Assembly (NCBI GenBank): GCA_026770575.1
Contig: MU657191.1
Coordinates: forward strand, 57,545 to 97,589
Direction: 5' to 3'
Origin: Pelagophyceae sp. CCMP2097
Lineage: Eukaryota > Sar > Pelagophyceae
DNA: 40,045 bases
How positions within the stretch are numbered: the stretch's first letter is position 1; each line of letters begins with the position of its first letter. A program made the translations under genes and the position numbers. Below are positions 1 to 8,653 of this stretch, in pieces. Under the pieces are notes generated by a model. It ran no database searches and was not told where the DNA came from. It saw nothing but the letters and a program-made list of their open reading frames with translations.

Positions 1-651
1 CCGCGTCTCGAGCTGGGAGACCTGGACGGCCAGCTCTCCATTGACGGCGCGGAGCGAGCGCGAGATCGCGGCGCGCCTCTTCGAGCGCCACTTTGCCATC
101 TTGCCCGCGCGCCGCGACCGCTCGAGCTTCATCTTGAGCACGGCCGCTTCGCGCGCCGCGTCCTTGAGGCCGTCACGTTGCTCTCGTAGCGTCGCGACGG
201 AGCGCTGCGAGTTGCGCAGCGACTGCGACACCTTGCCGAGCTTGGCCTGTAGAGTCGAACACTTCGCCCCCAGCGCGCGCTCCTTCGGCGTGGCGCTCAC
301 TGCGCCACGCATCGGAGCCCGCGGCGGCGGCCGCAGCGCGGGCAGCGGCCGCGGCGGCACGGCATCCTCTTCGAACTTGACGAGGCTGAACAACGGCGCG
401 GCCCGCGGGTTGTGCTGAATCACGAAGACCTCCTGCCGGCTCTTCAAAGCGGCGGAGATCTGGCGCGGTGAGAGCTGGCTCATGATGCCTTGCGCCTGCA
501 GCCACGTTTGGTACCGTCCCTGCACCGCCTCGGCCGAGAGCGGTGTGACCCAAACACGTTCGAGCTTCTCCGCAGCCAAAAACTCGTCGAATCGGCGCAG
601 TTCGACGGACGCCTGCGTACCAAACCCTCCGAGCCGCCGCAGGCCTTCCAT
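1..651 (-). CDS. Hypothetical coiled-coil protein, N-terminal part (cut by window edge)
   Basis: The minus strand reads open from an ATG at 651 to the left edge, 217 codons without a stop, and an in-frame TAA sits 18 nt upstream of that ATG. The first ~95 residues look globular: an FDEFLAAEKLERVWVTPL stretch, then a helical part with SPRQISAALKSRQ that could be a winged-helix-like fold. A proline/alanine linker follows (about residues 100-125). From about residue 130 the chain is rich in K, R, E, L and Q with heptad-like spacing, as in a coiled coil. I do not recognise the family and infer no function. The C-terminus lies outside the window. The overlapping plus-strand frames have no recognisable content. 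Confidence 0.6.
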   Translation of the reverse strand, partial: MEGLRRLGGFGTQASVELRRFDEFLAAEKLERVWVTPLSAEAVQGRYQTWLQAQGIMSQLSPRQISAALKSRQEVFVIQHNPRAAPLFSLVKFEEDAVPPRPLPALRPPPRAPMRGAVSATPKERALGAKCSTLQAKLGKVSQSLRNSQRSVATLREQRDGLKDAAREAAVLKMKLERSRRAGKMAKWRSKRRAAISRSLRAVNGELAVQVSQLETR

Positions 652-1517
652 GGCACCGCTCTTCAGGCCTTAGAGGTCGCGTCTAGGCCGCATCAATCGA
701 ATTCAAAAAACACTGTCGAATTTGCACAACAGAAATCGCCGAAGATAACTTTTTTTAGCGCGTGCGCTCTTGCCGCCCCCTCCAGTCGTATTAGTTGGCG
801 CCTCGGAGACCAGCACGCGAAGAAGAAACGTCTCAAACCGCGAAATTTTAGTAGCCTACTTTGGAGGCAAGGAATTGCCGGCCAATTTGGACATAACGTT
901 CGGGCACAGTGCCCCTAACGTCTGTCTCAATTGGCCGGGAACTCATTGGCGCCTTCATCGACTTTTGATTTGGGCCCTAAGGTTTAGACTTGATTAACTA
1001 CTAAATTAAGAAGCTTTCGCAGAGACTCGCCAAAATAAGGCAGTTGTCGAAAAAGCCAAACAAGCGCGCCCAGGGCGTCTCGCGGGAGTGGTCGGCGCAG
1101 CGCCAGCCGCCTTCACGAGCCAAAAATAGTTAATAGATTTCCGGTGATAATCTAATTCGACAGTGAAAGGGGCCTAGGCCTTTTGGGGGAGACCGAACCT
1201 ATAACCTTATTTTTAGACACACCCCGCAAATTTATCCGTTCAACGGATTACCTGTGAGACCCTACCAAATAGAGACAAAGGCCCCCTCCGGGGGTCTGCA
1301 GTACCTCCGGTGCGCTATGGTAATAGGCTCAGGCTAGTAGAGCTTTGATTTTGTTCCGACGCTCGACGAGAAGCCGCCCCCTCCAGCCCTGTGGCACCGG
1401 CTCGTCGACTGCGCCGGAGTCCCGCCGCGCATCAAAAGGGACTCGTTGCTCTCCGCCTCGCGGCAGCACCGCCTCGGTGCACCCCCCCAAGTCCAGAGTC
1501 GTCCGCGTGGTCATGCC
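652..1517. other. Intergenic region without recognised gene
   Basis: This stretch is less GC-rich than the flanking genes and has stops in every frame. It holds a 10-bp perfect inverted repeat (878-887 with 929-938) and a short GC hairpin around 1281-1297. A 61-codon minus-strand frame at 1329-1514 starts just after the stop of the next gene and is more likely its 3' untranslated region than a gene. Confidence 0.5.
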
Positions 1518-3202
1518 TCAGAGCGGGTCGGTGTAAATGGCGCAGTATGGTCTGGAGTGGAAGAGCAGCGCCTGGAAGTCGCCCTTGAGCTTGTATGCGC
1601 CGGAGACGTTGATGCGGGAAAGCGCGTGTTCCTTGTGCAGGCCCCGGAGGCACCGCGGCGTGAGCAGGAAGCAGCCTAAGGCGCAGAGGCGTGCGCCGCG
1701 GTGAGGGCGGTCGCCGCAGGGTCCGCGGACCCCGGCACGGGTGGGTGGGCGCGCACCGTAGGCGCAGAGGTCTACCAGGTTCGGCGCGTGGTCCCAGAGG
1801 GCGGATACGGCGTCATCGCCGACGGCGCAGCACTCGGCGAGGCCGAGCTGCTCGAGGCGCGGCAGGCCCCGGTCGAAGAATACAAGGAACGCGGCGCCGG
1901 AGACGTGCCGCCAGCCGCCGAGCTTGAGGCGCAATAGGCGCGGCCGCAGCAACTCGAGGGAATCGAGCGGCGCGTCCTACGCGCACTTCTGACCGAGAGC
2001 CGCCCGTCCGACGTCGGACGCGGCGCCCGACGGTGCCCGGTGTCGTCAGGTCCACGTCGACAAGGTGCTCGTGCGTCGAAAGGACCGCGGCGAGGCTACC
2101 GTGCGAAAAGGGCTCGCCTAGAGCGAATGTGGTCGCCGTCGGGGCATCCCTTTTGCGAGCAAGCGTCACCTCGGAGGTCAAGCGACTGCCTCGTCGCGTC
2201 GACGGCGAAGCGCGCGAAGAGGGCGTGCGCGACTGCGGCGGAGACGCCGAAGAGCCGCGCGACCTGGATCGGTGCCGGGGTGCCGTCGGTGTGCGCCTCT
2301 GCGCCGTCTTCAGGCTCGGCGGCTCTTCGCCTTCGCTGCCGCGCCTCTTGAGGCAGCGCGCGCCACCATCGCTGCACGATGACCGCCGACAGAGCGGCGC
2401 TGCCCTCCGAGGCCTCGGCGGCGGCGCTGTCTCGCGCCCTGGCGCGCATCGTCTTGATCAGCGCCTGCCGATCCCGGAACGAAAACCTAGTTCTCCGACG
2501 TAACGCGGGCGCCGACGGCGTCTTCGTTCCGGACGCGGGGCGGGACGAGTAGCCGCCGCCGACGCGGGCGAGCTCGAGGCCGTTTGCGGCGCCGATTTCG
2601 GCGAGCTCGGCCGCCGTGAACCGCTTCGCCCGCGGCGGCGCCTTCTTCCGCGGCTTGGCCGGCAGCTTTTTCGTCGCCGAGCGCCCGCCGTCGACGGCGG
2701 CGGCGCGCGGCGGTGGCGGCGCCGCGCGCAGCAGCAGCGCGACGAGGAGGCCGACGTGCCGCTCAAACGCGCGCTGCGCGCCGGCGTCGTCGCGCTCGTC
2801 GGCGTCGGCGTCGGAACCGGCGGCCGCGGCCGCGGCGCGCCGCGCGGCGTCGGCGTCGAGGCCGTTGCGGAGCACGGCGGCGGCGGCGGCCGTCGCCGCG
2901 GCGCGCGCTTCGGCGAGGCGAGCGGCCCGCGCGGCGAGTTCGCCGTGCGCGTCGCGCACGGCATACCAGTCCTGCAGCGAAGAGGGCAGCATTGAGAGCT
3001 CGCGGCTGCCCGCGGCGCCGTCCTCGGCCGCGCCACCTTCGTCGGCGCCGCGCCGGAGCCGCGCCGCCTCGAGCGCGTGCTTGTCGTAGAGGTCGCGCCA
3101 CAGCTCGGCGGGCACGGCGCAGACGTCGCAGCGGCCGCAGGCAATGGCCTCGACGACCTTGTCCGCCCGACTCGCCACGACCTTGTCCGCCCGGCTCGCC
3201 AT
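1518..3202 (-). CDS. Leucine-rich-repeat protein with IQ-like motif (4 exons)
   Basis: Proposed exons: 3202-2170, 2117-2032, 1976-1757 and 1675-1518, giving 498 aa. The three introns are 52, 55 and 81 bp, all GT...TAG, and each join restores a continuous leucine-repeat reading. Residues 1-340 are Ala-rich helical sequence, begin with a doubled ASRADKVV octapeptide, and carry an IQ-like VIVQRWWR motif near residue 270 that could bind calmodulin. The C-terminal ~155 residues contain AMN1/F-box-LRR-style repeats, for example QSLDLRG, LEQLGLAECC and LSRINVSGAY. LRR domains of this type usually act as protein-interaction surfaces, often in ubiquitin ligases, but no F-box is visible here. The 81-bp intron is a multiple of three and stop-free, so a simple ORF finder would translate it. 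The start is the first ATG of the frame; a further 5' exon is possible. Confidence 0.75.
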
Positions 3203-4273
3203 GCGGCTCGCAATGCTGTCAACTCCTGGCCGACAGCGGCGCCCGCGAGTCCGGGCAACGCGGAACGTGCACCCGCGAGTTATCTTCCATCCCGTCGGCC
3301 CCGGGGTCAGCCAGGGGGTCTTGTCAGCGCCAGACCTTCTAGATCTCCGCCGAACCGACGTTTCGGCGAAAGCCTTCGCTAAAGATCAAGCCGAACGCCA
3401 ATCGCTGTCGAGCGCGGAGGTCGCGGCCCTGTGGAGCCCCGGGCCACGAAACCGAGGCGCAGGCAACGGTCGCCATCCCCAAGCCCCAATCTGCTTTTGG
3501 GATTAGCGAAGACGCGACGTGGCAAGGACCTGTTGATCTTTAGCACTTTAGGACTAGGAATTCCTAGACTTGAGCAGACACACAGCACCGAAACGTGGCT
3601 CTGCCGTTTACGGCCCGTTTACGGCCCAGTTTCTTTTGGCGACTCACGGAATGTTTGACCTTGGAACGCCAGCTGAGCATCGTTCGGTTAAGACTGATTT
3701 GTGCATGTGAACACTTGGATGTTGTGTCAGGTCGTTTTTAAAGGGTCAGGCATACCCTCTTGGGCCAGACCCACCCAGGGTGGATCTTAAGCAAGCAAGG
3801 GTCAACGTGGAAACAGCTGTCTTGCTGTGTCAGGTTTGGAATATTTCGCTTCGATTAGGAATTCCTAGCATGAAACTCCTAGCATGAAATCGTCGTTATG
3901 ACTCTAACTGCTCTGCATGAAGGTGATGATACACCCCCATTTTTTATTGAATAATTTAAACTCTCTCTAATAATCCATATTCGTGACAAAAATCACCTCA
4001 CGTTCGTTGAGTAACCGTTGCATCAAAAAAGAAACACGTGTCCCGATCATTGGAGATAAAATAATTTAGTGGTCGTTACGCACATACTACGGTGAGTGTG
4101 AGCCGCGCGCGCGCCCGCGCGAGTCGAGAGGTTCTATACCTGTTGGGGCGTGGGCGGGCGGCGCGCGCCTCCTCGCGCGTCGCCGCCGCAACTTTGAAAG
4201 CCCCGGCCCATTGAGAATTCCCTCACCCGTTTCTTTAGGCCGACCCCGTGGCCGACCTCTCGTCCGCGGCATC
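3203..4273. other. Intergenic region with dispersed repeats upstream of the first ammonium transporter
   Basis: It contains two copies of the TAGGAATTCCTA palindrome (3554-3567 and 3856-3867) and one minus-orientation copy of the repeat written elsewhere as GCTTGCTTAAGATCCA (about 3747-3800). An AT-rich stretch lies at 3940-4080. From about 4090 to 4273 the sequence resembles the stretch before the second transporter (about 8475-8653), so the duplicated unit included the 5' leader. No gene is seen. Confidence 0.6.
3747..3800 (-). repeat. Dispersed repeat copy (TTAAGATCCA...GGGGCTG family)
   Basis: Read on the minus strand, this begins CTTGCTTGCTTAAGATCC, continues into a GGGTGGGTC-type stretch and ends in CCCAAGAGGGTATGCC. 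Related copies occur at about 5833-5865, 26901-26945, 36275-36322 (minus) and 38592-38632, in both orientations and always outside genes. This suggests a short interspersed or MITE-like family. No coding capacity is seen. Confidence 0.6.
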
Positions 4274-5740
4274 ATGGCGTCGAACGCGGACCTCGAGGCG
4301 CTCATCGCCGGGCTGCAAACGCAGATGGACACCATGGGCGCCGATCTGCAGCAGCAGCGGCGGCTCGACGAGAACTTTGAGTCGGACATGAACGCCTTCT
4401 GGCTCATCTTCGGCGGCGTCCTCGTCTTCTGGATGCAGGCCGGCTTCGCTATGCTCGAGGTCGGCACGGTGCACAAGAAGAACACGAAGAATATCCTCGT
4501 CAAGAACTTCTTCGACGCGTCCATCGCCTCGCTCACGTGGTGGGCCACGGGCAACGCGCTCGCCGGCGGCGGCGGCGACGAGTTCGTCTCCACTGGCGAC
4601 AACGGCTTCGTCGACACCAACGCCTTCCTCGCCGTCGGCTCGACGGGCATCAAGGGCCACTCCGAGGCGTCGTGGTTCTTCGCGTACACGTTCGCGGGCG
4701 CGACGGCGACTATCGTCTCCGGCGCCGTCGCCGAGCGGTGCTCCTTCACGGCCTACATCTGCTACGCCGTGGCACTCTCTGGCTTCGTCTACCCGCCCGT
4801 GGTGCACATGATGTGGGGCACTGGCAAGTTCTCGGCGTGGCGCGAGGTGGACAACGGCGACGGCGACGACCAGGGCTCTGGCCGCCTCGTGGGAGATTGC
4901 GGCGTCATCGACTTCGCCGGCTCGGGCACCGTGCATATGACGGGCGGCGTCGCCGCGCTCGTGGCCGCCGCGTTTGTCGGCCCGCGCAAGGGCCGCTGGG
5001 ATCCGGGCTACGTCCTCCCGTACGGCAACCCCGTCTACCAGGCGCTCGGCGTCTTCATCCTCTGGACTGGCTGGTACGGTTTCAACGCCGTCTCGACGCT
5101 GCAGATCACGGGCGGCTACGGCGCGGCCGCGTCGCACGTCGTGGTGACCACGACCATCGCCGCGGGCACGGCGTGCCTGAGCTGCACGGCCGTCGGCTAC
5201 CTGAAGGACCACATCATCGATCCGTCAAAGGTGAACAACGGCATCCTCGCGGGCCTCGTCTCCATCACGTCGCCCTGCTCGACGTGCAACTACCTCGGCG
5301 CGTTCCTCATCGGACTCATCGCGGGCCCGCTGTTCGTCGCCGGCTCGGCGCTCGTCAAGCTGATGAAGGTCGATGACGTCGTCGATGCCGTCGCCGTCCA
5401 CGGCATCTGCGGCATGTGGGGCGTCTTCTCAGCGGCGCTCTTCGCCACGCCGTACTTCTATGGCATGTCGTATTACTCGGGCCGCAAGGACGACTGCGCC
5501 GGCCTCTTCTTCGGCGGCGACGGCGGGTCCATGATTGCCGCGCTCGCTGCCATTGGAGCCATCTTCTGCTGGGTCGGCGGCACCATGTCGGTGCTCTTCG
5601 GCACGCTCAAGGTCGCCGGCCTCCTCCGCGTCACGGAGGAGGTCGAGGACGCGGGCATGGACGACTCCAAGCACGGCGGCTGCATCCCCGAGGCCATGAT
5701 GGACTTCCCCGCTGTCTCTGGCAAGGTCAGCGATGCCTAG
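4274..5740 (+). CDS. AMT1: Ammonium transporter, AMT1-type, copy 1
   Basis: This 488-aa protein is encoded by one exon and belongs to the Amt/Mep/Rh family, which moves ammonium across the plasma membrane. Family hallmarks are FWMQAGFAMLEVG in the first membrane helix, WFFAYTFAGATATIVSGAVAER, and DFAGSGTVH ahead of the first pore histidine (about H221). The second pore histidine is in AVAVHGICGMWG (about H376). Eleven hydrophobic segments are expected, and the length is normal for algal AMT1. The frame extends upstream to an ATG at 4211, but 4274 is chosen because the second copy starts with the same MASN peptide. The cytosolic tail ends with a conserved AGMDDSKHGGCIPEA stretch, shared by both copies and possibly regulatory. 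It is a tandem duplicate of the gene at 8654. Confidence 0.96.
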   Translation: MASNADLEALIAGLQTQMDTMGADLQQQRRLDENFESDMNAFWLIFGGVLVFWMQAGFAMLEVGTVHKKNTKNILVKNFFDASIASLTWWATGNALAGGGGDEFVSTGDNGFVDTNAFLAVGSTGIKGHSEASWFFAYTFAGATATIVSGAVAERCSFTAYICYAVALSGFVYPPVVHMMWGTGKFSAWREVDNGDGDDQGSGRLVGDCGVIDFAGSGTVHMTGGVAALVAAAFVGPRKGRWDPGYVLPYGNPVYQALGVFILWTGWYGFNAVSTLQITGGYGAAASHVVVTTTIAAGTACLSCTAVGYLKDHIIDPSKVNNGILAGLVSITSPCSTCNYLGAFLIGLIAGPLFVAGSALVKLMKVDDVVDAVAVHGICGMWGVFSAALFATPYFYGMSYYSGRKDDCAGLFFGGDGGSMIAALAAIGAIFCWVGGTMSVLFGTLKVAGLLRVTEEVEDAGMDDSKHGGCIPEAMMDFPAVSGKVSDA

Positions 5741-5893
5741 TCGTGGCATCTGTCATAAATGCACATAAATGCACAAATAAATGCACAAATAATTGCTGAC
5801 CTGGAGCCGCTTGATGTTGATGTTGATGAAAATCCACACTGGGTGGGGCTGCCCCAAAAGGGAATGACCGTCAAACCCAAGTCAAAGGTAGAC

Positions 5894-5942
5894 TTGGGAA
5901 TTCCTATTAGGAATTTCCTATTACATGGTATTCCTATTATTA
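5894..5942. repeat. Cluster of GGAATTCC-type palindromes
   Basis: Several overlapping variants of the GGAATTCCTATTA unit lie head to tail, next to a copy of the GGGTGGGGCTGCCCC repeat (5833-5865). The same palindrome recurs at 3554, 3856, 6279, 27103, 27119 and 27153. Confidence 0.55.
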
Positions 5943-5963
5943 CATGTGAGGGTGAGGATTGTA

Positions 5964-6413
5964 ATTTATACCCCGGGGAGACGACAAGAACTCTCAGAGA
6001 GCCACGTGCAGATCAAGAGGTCCTGCGCAGGAGCGACTGGAATCGACCCGAAGGGCCTCAACCATGCTTCTCTGCCGGAAAACTCGGGACTCGTTGCATT
6101 CGGGCTTGCACTGGTTGCTTTGTCTCCTCGGCGGCTCATTTTCTCGGCGGGCGGCTTTATTTTCGCACGCCGAAGCGGTACGAGGGCCGGCCAGGCAGTC
6201 CAGCACATTGTGGGCCGGCGCGAGGGGCATGGCCGGGGTTTTGTGGTTGGGTTGAGGAAGTAGGGGCGCGGCAGCATGTAGGAATTCCTATTGTTATTGT
6301 TGTTATTATGAATTGTGGGCACGAGTTTGTTATGTATACCCCGGGGAGGGATGTCGGACTCGAAGGCAGCATGTCGCGTGCAAATCGATGATTCCTGCGC
6401 AGGAGCGACTGGT
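5964..6413 (+). repeat. Diverged direct-repeat pair (5964-6044 and 6333-6413)
   Basis: Both copies run from TATACCCCGGGGAG through a variable middle to CCTGCGCAGGAGCGACTGG. Each is preceded by a GGAATTCCTATT-type palindrome and AT-rich sequence, so the repeated unit is about 110-135 bp. The copies are about 370 bp apart. This could be a short non-autonomous element inserted twice or a local duplication. Confidence 0.6.
6279..6290. repeat. TAGGAATTCCTA palindrome
   Basis: Perfect 12-bp palindrome at the start of the second member of the direct-repeat pair. It is identical to copies at 3856-3867 and 27103-27114. Confidence 0.7.
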
Positions 6414-6802
6414 CGCCCGCCCAGGGGGCTTGGCTCGCCCCTTTTATTATAATTATTCTTTACGGACAAGGATTGCAAATACCAACAATAATTGTATGCG
6501 ATTTTAATTGAGTGCGTCCGCGGCTCCGAGGCCGACTCGCCGTCTGCCGTGGGGCCGCCAGTGCCCATGGCATCGTTGTCAAGGAATCGCCTTGAATCCA
6601 AAGGACTTTCTGTCCACTGCAATATCCGCCGGGGCTTTTGTTTGCACTAAGCTTGCAGTGGAAGAGCAGGGACGTGACAAGGGGCCGTAGAGAGGCTGCT
6701 CTCTCGGGACTGAGAAAGGACGTCCCGATGTGTGCGCGTCTTAAAAAATCACTTGAAATCCAAACGCCACTTTTGGCTCGATCAGAGCGAGGCTGTTGTT
6801 GA

Positions 6803-6863
6803 GGACCCGAAGGGTCCTTGCCGTTTAATCAACGTCAGTTTACGGCAAGGGCCCTTCGGGTCC
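6803..6863. repeat. Foldback repeat, copy 1 (22-bp arms)
   Basis: The arms 6803-6824 and 6842-6863 are inverted copies with one mismatch and a 17-nt loop. The arm reads GGACCCGAAGGGTCCTTGCC plus two bases. A near-identical element in opposite orientation lies at 28449-28509, and a half element at about 27979-28000. All are followed by a CAATTTTG/CAATTATG-type stretch and a TGTC/GACA microsatellite. Confidence 0.75.
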
Positions 6864-6892
6864 TTTGATTGAAGGATTTTCAGGGGCAATTT

Positions 6893-6929
6893 TGTCTGTC
6901 TGTCTGTCCTTCTGTCCTTCTGTCTGTCC
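6893..6929 (+). repeat. TGTC microsatellite
   Basis: Imperfect tandem TGTC/CTTC units directly downstream of the foldback repeat. The reverse-complement GACA/AACA tract accompanies the related copies at 27925-27950 and 28368-28420, so it is part of the dispersed element. Confidence 0.75.
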
Positions 6930-7060
6930 CCGGGTAAATTCGTGAGGTTCCGCCTTTGGGAGGAAAGGACAGCAACTCGGCCGATTCAGCGATTGGTGGT
7001 TGCTGCGATCGCTAAATTTGGGAATGGAGGTCGAGCAGGAGCCTCATTGGAATCATCATA

Positions 7061-7426
7061 GAATAGAACTCACATCAAGAACCAGGTCAGATTAAGAACC
7101 GACGAAAAAATCGACAAAAGACGTTCAATATCTCAATAAGGCATTTATAAGACCCCAATTAAAATCCATTAAATCCCTTATTGGGATATTATCCGGCTCC
7201 AGGGGCCCGGTTCTTAATCTGACCGGCGTTTTTTTAGGAACCGATGGTCGGTCCGGACTCTGCCTATGCTAAATTTCTCTCAGAGGTCTTCCACGGACGC
7301 CTTGATTTGGGAGTGGAAGGAGGGGACCTAGGCGCGTCCCCTGGCAGCGTCAAAACTGCTATTAACGGCATATTCCGGCCTCTGATTTTTTCCCCGCTTA
7401 GCCGGTTCTTAATCTGAGTTCTATTC
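7061..7426. mobile_element. MITE-like element with terminal inverted repeats and TA duplication
   Basis: The left end GAATAGAACTCA and the right end TGAGTTCTATTC are perfect inverted copies, and both are flanked by TA (7059-7060 and 7427-7428). The right inverted repeat continues inwards as AATCTGAGTTCTATTC preceded by GGTTCTT. The left one is interrupted by about 15 extra bases and then resumes as CAGATTAAGAACCG. A third copy of the inner motif, inverted (GGTTCTTAATCTGACC), lies at about 7210-7226. The 366-bp length, lack of coding frame and TA target site fit a non-autonomous Tc1/mariner-like MITE. That superfamily assignment is inference. Confidence 0.7.
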
Positions 7427-7471
7427 TAGAAGAAGTTTTTGGTCACAGGTTCGAATCTGGTCGGCCGCAAA

Positions 7472-7586
7472 ATTCAGCGATTAGTTTAAATAATTTTAAT
7501 TATTTACGTAGGCATTGCAATGGGATTTGTCTGTATCCTTCGCTCGAAGTCGGATCCTCCGTGTGCCTCCGGCGCGCTCTTGTAAT
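7472..7586 (+). repeat. Dispersed repeat, copy A (also at 28001-28105)
   Basis: From ATTCAGCGATTAG through GGCATTGCAATGGGATTTG to GGCGCGCTCTTGTAAT, this matches the reverse complement of 28001-28105 with few substitutions and one 9-bp insertion. A shorter relative occurs at 27179-27221. Just upstream (7449-7460) is GGTTCGAATCT, which resembles a pol III B box. A tRNA-derived SINE is therefore possible, but no A box is evident. Confidence 0.65.
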
Positions 7587-8653
7587 ACAAGGGGTATCGG
7601 CGACAAAGCCGACCTCAAGTGGCGCAAGTTTGTGCCTCCCAGAGGCCGCCTGCGGGGGTGAGCGTGGTCGCTATGGGCCTCCTTGCCCCCCGGGGTGTCC
7701 ACTACATGATCAGCCTCGAGGAGGGTGCCTTGCAAGGGCGTGAACAAGCGCTTCCTCCAATATTTTAGACTTGATAAAATCTTTATTTGCCTCCTTACCT
7801 TGATTTTGAACTGGTTTTGCCTCCGTATTGCGAAGGTTCGGGCCCGGCTGGCAATCGCAGACCGCAGGGATTCGAAATTCTGGCTATGTGACGGGGTGGG
7901 TCCATACGTACTGGGGTGGTATATGGCAAATACTATACGATTGCCGCAAGTGGCGCTTCAGACGCGCCAAAACAGACGCTCAGATTTTTAGTTTGAGCGT
8001 TTTAAACAAACAATGTCTATAGTATCTGGCATCATAGGACTCAGCGCGACGTCCTCTATCACTCCCAACAGCGCCAAACTCCAACCGACGAACACTCCGA
8101 TTGCCAGAAAGTCCTCGGCGTCATTGGCGATACCCCTTGTAGATCGCCTCGGGTCGGCCCATTTCGAGGCGAGTGCGTAGAGTCTCGCCCCTGTCGCTTG
8201 CACAATTAAATTCCACTCGAGTTTGTTCATTTCAGGGACCACATCGGGGTCATGGGGGTGCAGCGGCCACTCAACACGACACGCGTCGTGTAAAAGTCTT
8301 CTCCCAAAGGTCCCATATCATTTCTTAAAAAATATCTTAATAGAGTCCAAGAACTTTTAAAATGAAACCGCCGAGCTTGAGAAACTGTTCGAAAAGAAGC
8401 CAAGTTTAACAAATCTCGATAAGTTTAACAAACTACCCACCTCACAGCTCAGTGACTTTTCTGCTGCGTCCCGCTCAGTGAGTGCGCAACCTCCGAGTGC
8501 CCTGCGAGAGTCGAGAGGCGAGAGGCAGCGGCGTGTGCGGGCGGCCCTCGCCTCTCCGCGCGTCGCCCCGCCGTCGAAGCCGTGCGAGCCTCATGTAAAA
8601 TTGGGCAGATTTAGGCCCGACCGCGCGGCCTCAGCCTTTCGTTCAAGGGCGTC

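Larger units (their letters stand above)
5741..8653. other. 2.9-kb repeat-rich spacer between the ammonium transporters
   Basis: No credible gene is present; frames are short and interrupted. Contents in order: an ATGCACAAATA-type microrepeat (5757-5793), a GGAATTCC-rich patch (5894-5942), a pair of diverged direct repeats (about 5964-6044 and 6333-6413), a 22-bp inverted-repeat hairpin (6803-6863), a TGTC microsatellite, a MITE-like element (7061-7426), a tRNA-like B-box sequence (about 7449-7460) and a repeat also found near 28 kb (7472-7586). The stretch 7750-8470 has no recognisable content. Confidence 0.7.

Noticed and set aside
1329..1514. 61-codon frame just after the LRR gene stop
   Set aside because: No domain, biased composition and position in the expected 3' untranslated region.
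4235..5212. Long antisense frames opposite both ammonium transporters (also 8591-9571)
   Set aside because: Low-complexity Arg/Ala/Asp shadows forced by third-position GC. The sense strand encodes clear transporters.
7725..7991. 88-codon hydrophobic-looking frame
   Set aside because: In an AT-rich repeat area, without homology, splice context or codon bias like the real genes.
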